Source: Roseiarcus sp963794655 (GTDB lineage Bacteria; Pseudomonadota; Alphaproteobacteria; Rhizobiales; Beijerinckiaceae). From it: a stretch of 64,000 nucleotides of DNA. Below, in pieces: positions 24,204 through 31,745 of this stretch (the first letter of the stretch is position 1; each line of letters begins with the position of its first letter). Under the pieces are notes generated by a model. That model was not told the DNA's origin. It saw only the letters and a list, made by a program, of their open reading frames with translations, and made no database searches. The position numbers were made by a program, and so were the translations under genes. Location: NCBI GenBank assembly GCA_963794655.1, contig CAWCEV010000008.1:1426001-1490000 (forward strand), written 5' to 3'.

Positions 24204-25699
24204 GAGCGTGTGAGGGAATTGGCGGTTTTGCTTGGGCTGTGATTCTCTCCTCGCTGATGTGGCGGGAGTGAGTCGGCGATGGGTGAGGCTCGGGTGGTGC
24301 GGCCGGATCGACGGCAATTGCGTTGGGACATGGTCGATCTCGAAGGGCTTTTGCCGGGGGACCATCGCGCCCGCCTCGTGTGGAGCTTTGTCGAGAGCCT
24401 CGATCTTTCGCCGCTTTACGATCAGGTTCTCTCGCGCGAGGGGGAGGCGGGAAGACCGGCGGCCGATCCCGCGGTTCTCATGGCGCTCTGGCTCTATGCG
24501 ACGGTCGAGGGCGTGGGGTCGGCGCGCGAGCTTGCGCGGCTTGCGCAAAGCGACGCCGCCTATCGCTGGCTGGCGGGCGGGGTTCCGGTCAACCATCACG
24601 GGCTCGCCGACTTTAGGGTCGAAAGGGTCGAGATCCTCGATCGGCTTTTGACGCAAAGCGTAACCGCGCTGATCGCCGAAGGGCTGATCAGCCTTGATGA
24701 GATCGCCGTCGACGGCACGAAGATTCGCGCCAGCGCCAGCAAGGCGTCGTTCAGGCGGCGCGAAAAACTTGTCAAGATCGAAACCGCGGTCGTCGAGCGG
24801 CTCGCCGCTCTCAAGCAGGAGCTGACCGACGACCCCGAGGCGTCGACGCGTCGACGCCAGGCCGCGCGCGAGCGGGCGGCGCGTGATGTTCAGGAGCGCG
24901 CGGCAAGAGCGCGCGCGGCGCTCGAACGGCTCGAGGCGGAGCGAAAAGCGCGGGCGAAGACGCACGCCAAGGACGAGGCCGGGAAGAAGGAGCCGAGGGC
25001 TTCGACGACCGATCCGGAAGCGCGCTCCATGCGCTTTCCCGACGGCGCGGTTCGCCCGGCCTATAATGCGCAGATCGCCGCGGCGCCGAGAGAAGGCGTC
25101 ATCGTCTCGATTGCGGTCACCGACCGGCGCAACGATGCGGGCCTGGCGGGGCCGATGGTCGACGACATCGCGCGACGCTACGGGCGGACGCCCGGCAGGC
25201 TTCTGGTCGACGCCAGCTACGCCACAAGCCGGGACATCGTCGCGCTCGCCGGCCATGCGTCGGGTCCGGTCGGCGTCTATACGCCGCCGCCGGGCGACAG
25301 GGACGACGTCAAACCGGCGAGCCTCGCCCGGCGCATCCGCAAGCGAGAGAAGGAGCACGCCTTTATCAAGGCGTGGCGGGAACGCATGGCGAGCGAAACG
25401 GGCCAGGCCGTCTACGCCTTGCGCAAGCGCATCGAGCGGATCAACGCCGATCGCAAGAACCATGGCTTCGGTCATCTTGCCGTGCGCGGCCTCATCAAGG
25501 CGAAGGCCCACGCGCTCTGGCACGCCATCGCCAATAACCTCGTGGCCGCGCACCGTCTGAGGATCAACGCCGCCTGATCCCCCGCTCCCCTCAAGCGGCA
25601 GAGCGGCCGATACCAAGAACGCTTCAACCGCTTCGGATTCCATCCGCGGCGCCGCCGGATGACCCGTCTCCAGCGAAAAGGCGATTCCTTCACACGCTC
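24204..25699 (+). mobile_element. IS1182-family insertion sequence, copy 2 (intact)
   Basis: The same 1496-bp element as at 16842, in the same orientation, with inverted ends GAGCGTGTGAGGGAATTGG and CGATTCCTTCACACGCTC. TACC is duplicated on both sides (24200-24203 and 25700-25703). The different target duplications show two separate insertion events. It lies in AT-rich DNA between the winged-helix gene and the LysR gene and interrupts no recognisable coding sequence. Confidence 0.93.
24279..25577 (+). CDS. IS1182-family transposase (copy 2)
   Basis: Identical in sequence to the transposase at 16917, 432 residues, intact frame, with the same DNA-binding N-terminus, IAVDGTKIRA and LLVDASYAT catalytic segments and Arg/Ala/Glu-rich middle. 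The lack of any difference between copies implies very recent duplication or gene conversion, so at least one copy is probably still active. Confidence 0.93.
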   Translation: MGEARVVRPDRRQLRWDMVDLEGLLPGDHRARLVWSFVESLDLSPLYDQVLSREGEAGRPAADPAVLMALWLYATVEGVGSARELARLAQSDAAYRWLAGGVPVNHHGLADFRVERVEILDRLLTQSVTALIAEGLISLDEIAVDGTKIRASASKASFRRREKLVKIETAVVERLAALKQELTDDPEASTRRRQAARERAARDVQERAARARAALERLEAERKARAKTHAKDEAGKKEPRASTTDPEARSMRFPDGAVRPAYNAQIAAAPREGVIVSIAVTDRRNDAGLAGPMVDDIARRYGRTPGRLLVDASYATSRDIVALAGHASGPVGVYTPPPGDRDDVKPASLARRIRKREKEHAFIKAWRERMASETGQAVYALRKRIERINADRKNHGFGHLAVRGLIKAKAHALWHAIANNLVAAHRLRINAA

Positions 25700-25852
25700 T
25701 ACCGATACGTCGCTTTCGGCGGCGCAAATAAACTTCCGGCCCGACGAGTTCGGATTCTCACGCGATTCTTACCGGTAAGTTAGGGCGCCCGGAACAAACA
25801 AGCGTCAATGATCGCATGTGCGTTGGTTATGGACGGGCGCGAATTGGTGTAC

Positions 25853-25880
25853 AAGGAGAGCCGAACCGATTCCGGTTCGG
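25853..25880 (+). promoter_or_regulatory. Shine-Dalgarno followed by a perfect hairpin before the LysR start
   Basis: AAGGAG (25853-25858) is followed by CCGAACCGATTCCGGTTCGG (25861-25880), an 8-bp perfect stem with an ATTC loop, then 9 nt to the ATG at 25890. With the hairpin folded, the unpaired spacing from SD to ATG is about 11 nt; unfolded it is about 31 nt. As DNA the palindrome could also be a LysR operator. Confidence 0.5.
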
Positions 25881-25889
25881 ACGGATTTC

Positions 25890-26741
25890 ATGCGCGGCAT
25901 TCCCATCGATATCCTCCGCGCCTTTGTCTCGGTTGTCGAGGCGCGGGGCTTCACCCGCGCGGCCGAGGAGTTGGGCCGGACCCAGCCAACGATCAGCCTC
26001 CAGGTGAAACGGCTCGAGGAGCTTGTCGAAGCGCCGCTCTTCAGGAAGGGCGGCCGCTTCGAGCTGTCCGCGGTCGGGGAGATCTGCTTCGATTACGGTA
26101 AGCGCCTGCTTCGGCTGCACGACGACATGCTGGACGAGGTCGCCGGCCGCAACAATCCGGGCGGCGCGTTGCGGATCGGGATGCCCAGCGAATTCGCCTC
26201 GGTTCTCGCGCCCCGCCTCGCCCAGCTGCGCGCCGACGCCGAGACGCGCGCCGCCTTCGAGGTGACGGTCGAGAGCTCGCAGGCGTTGTCGGCCGCCTTT
26301 CGCCAGAATTCGCTCGACGTCGCATTCGTCATTGGCGACGCCGAAAGCGAACCCCACAGGATCGAACAGTGGCGCGGGCAGCTGCGGTGGTTCGGCCGGC
26401 CGTTGGAGGGCCATGCCTGCGATCGGCCGCTGCCGCTGGTCGTTTCGCCGCAGGGGACGCCGATCCACGAGGCGGCGACGGGCGCTCTGCGGGCTCACGG
26501 GCGGAAATTCGACATCGTCTGCACCAGTTCCGACTTCGCCGTGCTCGCCGCCGCCGCCTCGGCCGGTCTTGGGATCATGCCGATGATCGAGGGGCTGGCG
26601 GACGGACTGGGGCCTTGCCTCGACAGGGGCCTGCCGCCTTTGCCCGAGGTCTCCCTGTTGCTGCTCGCGCGTTCCCGAACCCTGGCGCTCGCGAGCCGCC
26701 GCTGGGTCGCGGGCATGGTCGAGACCCTCCAGTCGGTCTGA
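25890..26741 (+). CDS. LysR-family transcriptional regulator
   Basis: A 283-residue LysR-type regulator. The N-terminal winged HTH is clear: MRGIPIDILRAFVSVVEARG, then FTRAAEELGRTQPTISLQVKRLEE. The C-terminal effector domain starts near residue 90 (GGALRIGMPSEFA) and has the ASAGLGIMPMI segment that lines the ligand pocket. The start is placed at ATG 25890 because a longer in-frame GTG frame (25818) adds residues foreign to the family. No obvious divergent target gene is adjacent; the IS sits about 190 bp upstream. Confidence 0.92.
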   Translation: MRGIPIDILRAFVSVVEARGFTRAAEELGRTQPTISLQVKRLEELVEAPLFRKGGRFELSAVGEICFDYGKRLLRLHDDMLDEVAGRNNPGGALRIGMPSEFASVLAPRLAQLRADAETRAAFEVTVESSQALSAAFRQNSLDVAFVIGDAESEPHRIEQWRGQLRWFGRPLEGHACDRPLPLVVSPQGTPIHEAATGALRAHGRKFDIVCTSSDFAVLAAAASAGLGIMPMIEGLADGLGPCLDRGLPPLPEVSLLLLARSRTLALASRRWVAGMVETLQSV

Positions 26742-26783
26742 CCGGCCGGCCTCGACTTCACGCGCATTGCATTTTGTAACAAT

Positions 26784-26816
26784 TTGTCACGCAAGCATTT
26801 CGTTCATTCGTGACAA
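26784..26816. promoter_or_regulatory. Inverted repeat TTGTCACG / CGTGACAA
   Basis: TTGTCACG (26784-26791) and CGTGACAA (26809-26816) are perfect inverted half-sites 17 bp apart, in AT-rich DNA between the LysR stop codon and the small reading frame at 26850. The layout suggests a binding site for a dimeric regulator or the stem of a long hairpin. No direct evidence links it to the LysR protein. Confidence 0.4.
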
Positions 26817-26849
26817 TATTCGCTGACCTGCCCGAGGGCGAGCGACGCG

Positions 26850-27062
26850 ATGATGCAGACAGAGCTCAAATCACGACCTCCAGTCGAGACGGCGCTCGCC
26901 GCGCCGCAACGGCGAGCGGAAAAAAGCGAACTCGAGCTACTCGCCGAGTTCATGCGCAACAACTCCGTCGCTTCGCTCGCCGGCGATATCGCTGAACGAC
27001 TGGGCGCGAATGTGCGCGGCGACGACCTGATCGCGGCGGCAGGTCTTCGAGGGAGGCGATAG
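26850..27062 (+). CDS. Small hypothetical protein
   Basis: A 70-residue frame starting MMQTELKSRP, preceded by GAGGGCGAGCG. The C-terminal half (LELLAEFMRNNSVASLAGDI, then LGANVRGDDLIAAAG) is plausible as a compact helical protein, but I recognise no family. It lies between an inverted repeat and the frameshifted DUF1217 gene. It could be genuine or chance coding in GC-rich DNA. Confidence 0.35.
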   Translation: MMQTELKSRPPVETALAAPQRRAEKSELELLAEFMRNNSVASLAGDIAERLGANVRGDDLIAAAGLRGRR

Positions 27063-27173
27063 GGGGCGATGGTCGAGGCGCCGTGGCGAATTAACCGATG
27101 CGCAGGACTTCGCCGCTAGCGTCCTTGCCCCCGGCCTTTCCCGGCGCGGCGCGCCGAACTTCGCAACTCGTTG

Positions 27174-28054
27174 ATGACCAGCACGACATCCGCCTATCTC
27201 GCCGTGTCGCAGAATCTGCCGCGCTATCAGGCGATGACCGCCGCCGAGCCGGCGGTGAAATCCGCGACCGCCTATTATGAGGCGAATATCGGCTCGGTGA
27301 CGTCGATCAAGGACTTTGTCGGCAACTATCGCCTGCTGTCCTACGCCCTCGACGCTTATGGCCTCGGCGATCAGATCAACGCCAAGGCGCTGATCACCAA
27401 GGTGCTGGAAGGCGGCGTGTCCAATCCAAAAAGTCTAGCCAACACGCTGGGCAATTCGGCCTGGAAGGCGTTCGCCACGGCTTTCAATTTCGTCGGCGCG
27501 GCGCGTCCTCGATTTCATCGCCGAGCGCCGTCCAGACCACAGCGAGCGACTATCTCGAACAGCAGCTCGAGGGCGACCAGGGGGCGCAGGACGTCGGGGT
27601 CGAGCTTGCGCTCTATTTCCAGCGCGTGGCGCCGACCGTCACCACCGAAGTCGGCATTCTCGCCGACCCAAATCTCCTGGAGGTCGCCCAGACCATCTTC
27701 GGTCTCTCGCCGTCGACCAGCGCCGAGAACATCAACAAGCAGGCGCAGACACTGTCTCAGCTGATGCCGATTTCCGATCTCAAGGATCCGGCAAAGCTCA
27801 AGCAGCTCACCGAGCGGTTCACCGCGATGTACGACCTGACCTACGGGCCGGGCTCCGGCGCGGCCACCAGTCTGACCGTCGCCTCGAACAACTCGACGAC
27901 TGCCCAGTCGGGCGCGTCCGCGGTTCTCGCCGACGTCATCAGCGCAAACGGCTCGACGCTCAGCGACGCGCTCAACGCCTTCACCGGGGCGCCGACGCAA
28001 GTGTTTTCAACCTCCCTGCTGTCGAGCTTGCAGAGATTCTCGCTCGGCGGCTGA
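27174..28054 (+). pseudogene. DUF1217 (flagellum-associated) gene split by a frameshift
   Basis: The first part (MTSTTSAYLAVSQNLPRYQA, then AAEPAVKSATAYYEANIGSV and VGNYRLLSYALDAYGL) is a typical DUF1217 start, a domain found in proteins of alphaproteobacterial flagellar clusters. After AFNFVGA, near 27498-27503, homologous sequence continues in the frame one base back (GASSISSPSAVQTT, later GVELALYFQRVAP) to the stop at 28054. The site is the GC-rich run GGCGCGGCGCG; one base appears to be missing. The joined product would be about 290 residues. It may be a real mutation or a sequencing error. Confidence 0.72.
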
Positions 28055-28124
28055 AAGCACGCCGGAGCCGCGGCGCCTTTTCGGCGAAAGGCCCGCGCAA
28101 GCGCGGCGGCCTAGTCCGCAGGCC

Positions 28125-30140
28125 ATGCTTTCGACCGGGCATTCTTCGTCGCGCCGCATGCCTGGCCGGGCGGCGGTGAATCCCACACTGTCCGAGCCCG
28201 ACGCGCTCTACGCCGCCGCCGTCGCCCATTGGCGGGGCCACCGGCGCGACGAGGCGATCAGGCTCATCGACGAGGCGCTTCAACGCCGGCCTGATTTCGC
28301 CGCCGCGCTGTGCATGGGCGGTTATATGCTCGGTGAATGCGGCAAGCCCGAACCGGCGCTGCGCTTCTATCGGCGCGCGCTCGAGCTCGACCCGTCGCTG
28401 ACGGTCGCCCATGTCAACGCCGGCAAGCTCCATTTCCGCGCCGGCCGGTTCGACGAGGCGCTTCGCTCCTTCGAAGCGGCGACGGCGCTCGCGCCGGACG
28501 ACGCCGATGCATGGTCGAGCCGCGCCGGAGCGCTGCGCGAACTTGGCCGGCTCGAGGAGTCGCTCGAAGCCGCGTCCCGCGCGCTTGCGCTGCGTGAGGA
28601 TTTTCCCGAGGCGGCGATCAACCTTGGCAACGCGCTTCTGAAGCTCGACCGGCCCGAGGAGGCGCTCGACGCCTACGCCCGGGCGAACGCCGCGGCGCCC
28701 TCGTTGGCGGCGGCGCAATGCGGGCGGGCGCTCGCCTTGCGCAGTCTCGGCCGCTTTCCGGAAGCGCTGACGGCCTTCGAGGCGGCCGAAGCGCTTGGCA
28801 GCCGCGAGGCCCGGGCGGGCAAGGGCTGTCTCATGCTGACGCTTGGCGACTTCGAGCGCGGCCTCGAGGGATACGAGGCGCGCTGGCTCAAAGGAAAATC
28901 GCTTGGCGAGGCGCTCGGCGCCCGCTTCCCAACCTGGCGGGGGCCGGGACGGCCGAGCGAGCGCGTGCTGGTGCTCAACGATCATGGTCTCGGCGACACG
29001 ATCCAGTTCTTTCGCTATTTGCCGCTGATGACAGCGGCCGGCGTCGAGGCAGTCTTCGCCTGTCCGCCGAGGCTGCGCCGGCTGCTGTCTTCGAAGGCGA
29101 GCGTGCGGTTCGTGGATTGGCCGTCGGCGGACGATCCGCCGTTCGACGCCCAGATCGCGATCAGCAGCCTTCCTCACGCCTTCGGGACGCGGCTCGACAC
29201 GATTCCTGCCGCGGTCCCCTATCTCGTCGCAGAGCCGCTCTTGCGGGAAAAATGGGCGGGGCGCATCGGCTCCGCCGGCTTCAAGATCGGCGTCGCATGG
29301 CAGGGCAACCCCGATCCGGAGGCCGATCGCGCCCGCTCGATGCCGCTTTCCGCATTGGCGCCGCTCGCCGAAATCGCCGGCGTGAGGCTCATTTCGCTGC
29401 AGAAGGGCGCAGGGGAAGAGCAGCTTTCCCTTCTGCCGCCGTCGATGCGGGTCGAGACGCTCCGCGCGGATTTCGATGCCGGACAGGACGCCTTTGTCGA
29501 CACGGCGGCGGCGATGGCCTCGCTCGATCTCATCGTCACCTGCGACACCTCGATCGCCCATCTTGCGGGCGCCCTTGCCGCCCCGGTCTGGGTCGCGCTG
29601 AAGTCCGACGCGGAATGGCGCTGGCTCACCGGGCGCGCCGATTCCCCCTGGTACCCGACGATGCGGCTTTTTCGTCAGCCGCGGCGGGGCGCGTGGCGCG
29701 AGGTTTTCGAAGCCATAGCGGTCGAGGTCGCCGCGCTCGCCGTCCGCCGCGCGGCGCCGCGCCTGATTTCCGCGCCATGCGCGCTCGGCGAATTGATCGA
29801 CAAGATCACCATTCTCAGAATCAAGGCCGCGCGCATCTGCGAGGAAGAGAAACTCGCCAATGTGCGCCGCGAGCTGGCGCTGCTCGAAGGCCTCGCGCGC
29901 GAGGACGGTCCCGCGGCGCCGTCGATCGATCTGCTCACCGATCGCCTCGCCGCCGTTAACGCCCGGCTCTGGACCATCGAGGACGACATTCGGGTTTGTG
30001 AGCGCGAGGGAGACTTCGGGCCGCGTTTCGTCGAGCTCGCGCGATCGGTCTATTGCGAGAACGATGTGCGCGCCGCGCTCAAGCGCGCGATCAACACCCT
30101 CGCCAATTCGGCTCTCATCGAGGAGAAGAGCTACGCCTGA
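28125..30140 (+). CDS. TPR - glycosyltransferase-9-like - DUF6165-like fusion protein
   Basis: A 671-residue protein with three parts. Residues ~20-240 are tandem TPR repeats (for example CGKPEPALRFYRRALELDPS). Residues ~270-545 resemble heptosyltransferase family GT9: VLVLNDHGLGDTIQFFRYLP, FKIGVAWQGNPD, then LDLIVTCDTSIAHLAGALA, the nucleotide-sugar-site motif. Residues ~555-671 (CALGELIDKITILRIKAARI, LANVRRELALLEGLA) match the small DUF6165 domain. TPR-GT9 proteins often sit near flagellar genes, so flagellin or envelope glycosylation is plausible; the substrate is unknown. The start could also be GTG 28176. Confidence 0.8.
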   Translation: MLSTGHSSSRRMPGRAAVNPTLSEPDALYAAAVAHWRGHRRDEAIRLIDEALQRRPDFAAALCMGGYMLGECGKPEPALRFYRRALELDPSLTVAHVNAGKLHFRAGRFDEALRSFEAATALAPDDADAWSSRAGALRELGRLEESLEAASRALALREDFPEAAINLGNALLKLDRPEEALDAYARANAAAPSLAAAQCGRALALRSLGRFPEALTAFEAAEALGSREARAGKGCLMLTLGDFERGLEGYEARWLKGKSLGEALGARFPTWRGPGRPSERVLVLNDHGLGDTIQFFRYLPLMTAAGVEAVFACPPRLRRLLSSKASVRFVDWPSADDPPFDAQIAISSLPHAFGTRLDTIPAAVPYLVAEPLLREKWAGRIGSAGFKIGVAWQGNPDPEADRARSMPLSALAPLAEIAGVRLISLQKGAGEEQLSLLPPSMRVETLRADFDAGQDAFVDTAAAMASLDLIVTCDTSIAHLAGALAAPVWVALKSDAEWRWLTGRADSPWYPTMRLFRQPRRGAWREVFEAIAVEVAALAVRRAAPRLISAPCALGELIDKITILRIKAARICEEEKLANVRRELALLEGLAREDGPAAPSIDLLTDRLAAVNARLWTIEDDIRVCEREGDFGPRFVELARSVYCENDVRAALKRAINTLANSALIEEKSYA

Positions 30141-30146
30141 GCGGGC

Positions 30147-30656
30147 TCAGCCAGGGACGGCGTAGTAGCGTCGCGCGAGCGCGTACCGGTCGCTGGGCTT
30201 CAACGCATCCGCCGCCTCTTCATGCAGCCGGACGCCGATGGCCGCGCCACGCCGCCAGATAAGCCGCGCATCGCGCACTTCGCCGGTCTCGTCGATATGC
30301 ACCGCGAGGCGTGGCGGAAGGCCAACGTCGCGGGCGAGCGCGAGGCGCAGTCCGTCCGGCGAGCGGTCGCATATCCGTCCCTCGCACAGGAAGCGGTAGG
30401 CGCTGTCGAGAAGCTTGGCCGAGCGCAGGCGCGTGACCTCGCGCGGGTTCGCGCGTTGATCGCGACGCCTGCTTTCATGCTGCTTTGGCTGAGGCGAGAC
30501 GACGAAATAGGCGACCTCGCCGCGCTGGGCGAGTTTGCGCCCGAGCCTGAGCGCCGCTTGCGGACGGGCGCGCCAGTCGGGCCGCTTGACCCCCAGCAAC
30601 GCCGCAGCCGGTGACGCCCGCCCGGAAGCGCGCCGGGTTAGGACCGCGTTAACCAT
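30147..30656 (-). CDS. PilZ-like domain protein
   Basis: About 169 residues. The C-terminal ~105 residues resemble a PilZ c-di-GMP-binding domain: an RRRDQRANPR arginine motif, then CEGRICDRSPDGLRLAL (the D/NxSxxG position) and DARLIWRRGAAIGVRLHE, the PilZ end strands. The N-terminal ~60 residues are basic and unassigned. The start is uncertain: ATGs at 30656, 30665 and further upstream are in frame, and none has a clear ribosome site. It ends 6 bp after the TPR fusion gene (convergent). Next to ftcR and DUF1217, a motility role is likely. Confidence 0.6.
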   Translation of the reverse strand: MVNAVLTRRASGRASPAAALLGVKRPDWRARPQAALRLGRKLAQRGEVAYFVVSPQPKQHESRRRDQRANPREVTRLRSAKLLDSAYRFLCEGRICDRSPDGLRLALARDVGLPPRLAVHIDETGEVRDARLIWRRGAAIGVRLHEEAADALKPSDRYALARRYYAVPG

Positions 30657-30713
30657 TTGATTCATACATGAATCCATAAGGGGCATACATAATGTGTTAA
30701 CCAAGTTGCGGGT

Positions 30714-30742
30714 AATTTTCGATCCCGACAAAGCTTTGTCAA
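30714..30742 (-). promoter_or_regulatory. Possible promoter with palindromic operator upstream of the PilZ-like gene
   Basis: On the minus strand TTGACA (30742-30737) is followed after 17 nt by AAAATT (30719-30714), a fair -35/-10 pair in an AT-rich region. The -35 overlaps GACAAAGCTTTGTC (30727-30740), a 14-bp perfect palindrome, a possible repressor site. Transcription would run into the PilZ-like gene; ftcR lies in the opposite direction. Confidence 0.4.
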
Positions 30743-30922
30743 GAATAAATCCGGTTCCCCTTGGGAGTACAGTCGCTAAACCATCGGTTAAGTTAATAAC
30801 GAAATCGTAATTATGAATAAAAGGCAGCAATACGTAGGGTAACTTGTCATTCCCGGGTCGAGTTCGAGCGTTGGTGTAATAATTCGTGTTCCAATCTCAA
30901 TTCGATCCAGTGGAGCAGCAGT

Positions 30923-31591
30923 ATGTATATCATTGTTGACGACCGTAACATCGTTGCGGGAGGCTACGCCACAGGTTTTGACCGTGAAGGCGTCTCGTCC
31001 GCTGGGATCGAATCGGCTGAATTTCGTGAATGGATCGGCAAGATCAGCGATACCGACATGAGCGCCGTCGAGGCTTTTCTTATCGGCGACTGCAACGAGC
31101 GCGAAGCGCTGTCCAGATTGATACGCGAGCGGTCGAACGCGCCGCTTCTTTGCCTCAATGACCGTCACTCTCTCGATGATACACTGTGTCTCTTCGCCGC
31201 CGGCGCGGACGATGTCCTGCGCAAGCCGGTCCATGTGCGCGAAATCGTGGCCCGCGTCGGCGCGATCAACCGTCGCGTGTTCGGCGAGAACGGCCATGTG
31301 AGGGTTGGCGAGTTGCGCGTCTATTTCGACGGGCGTGAGCCCGAGGCAAACGGAAAGCCCTTTCCCCTGCCCCGCCGGGAGCGCCGGATCCTCGAATTCC
31401 TGTTGCGCTGCCGCGGCCGGCGGGTGAGCAAGACCCAGATCTTCAACGCCGTCTACGGGCTCTTCGACGAGAACGTCGACGAGAACGTCATCGAGAGCCA
31501 CATCAGCAAATTGCGCAAGAAGCTCAAGCACCGATTGGGGTTTGACCCGATCGATTCCAAGCGCTTCCTCGGCTACTGCATCGAGAAATAG
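30923..31591 (+). CDS. ftcR: Flagellar transcriptional regulator FtcR
   Basis: A 222-residue OmpR-family regulator. From memory it closely resembles FtcR, the Brucella/Rhizobiales master regulator of flagellar genes: MYIIVDDRNIVAGGYATGFD, then VEAFLIGDCNEREAL. The receiver is divergent but keeps an acidic pocket (DD at 6-7), a candidate acceptor Asp in FLIGD and the Lys of RKPVHVREIV. The winged helix is complete (PRRERRILEFLLRCRGRRVS, ENVIESHISKLRKKL, and DPIDSKRFLGYCIE). It is preceded by about 250 bp of AT-rich regulatory DNA. Confidence 0.88.
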   Translation: MYIIVDDRNIVAGGYATGFDREGVSSAGIESAEFREWIGKISDTDMSAVEAFLIGDCNEREALSRLIRERSNAPLLCLNDRHSLDDTLCLFAAGADDVLRKPVHVREIVARVGAINRRVFGENGHVRVGELRVYFDGREPEANGKPFPLPRRERRILEFLLRCRGRRVSKTQIFNAVYGLFDENVDENVIESHISKLRKKLKHRLGFDPIDSKRFLGYCIEK

Positions 31592-31745
31592 ACGGCTGAC
31601 CCTCCCGCCCACAGGCGAACCGGTCGCCCGGAATCTCGGCGCCTTCCAAAGTCGCGTCGCCAGCGCCTCGGCCACGCCCCAATAACGGCAAAAATCCGCT
31701 TGCCAACGGGGCCCGTCCGCATATGACGCAGTGGACGAGGGCGAC

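Noticed and set aside
16842..25699. Composite transposon carrying glyQS
   Set aside because: Each IS has its own 4-bp target duplication (GTTC, TACC), and the genes between are core housekeeping genes, so the copies inserted independently.
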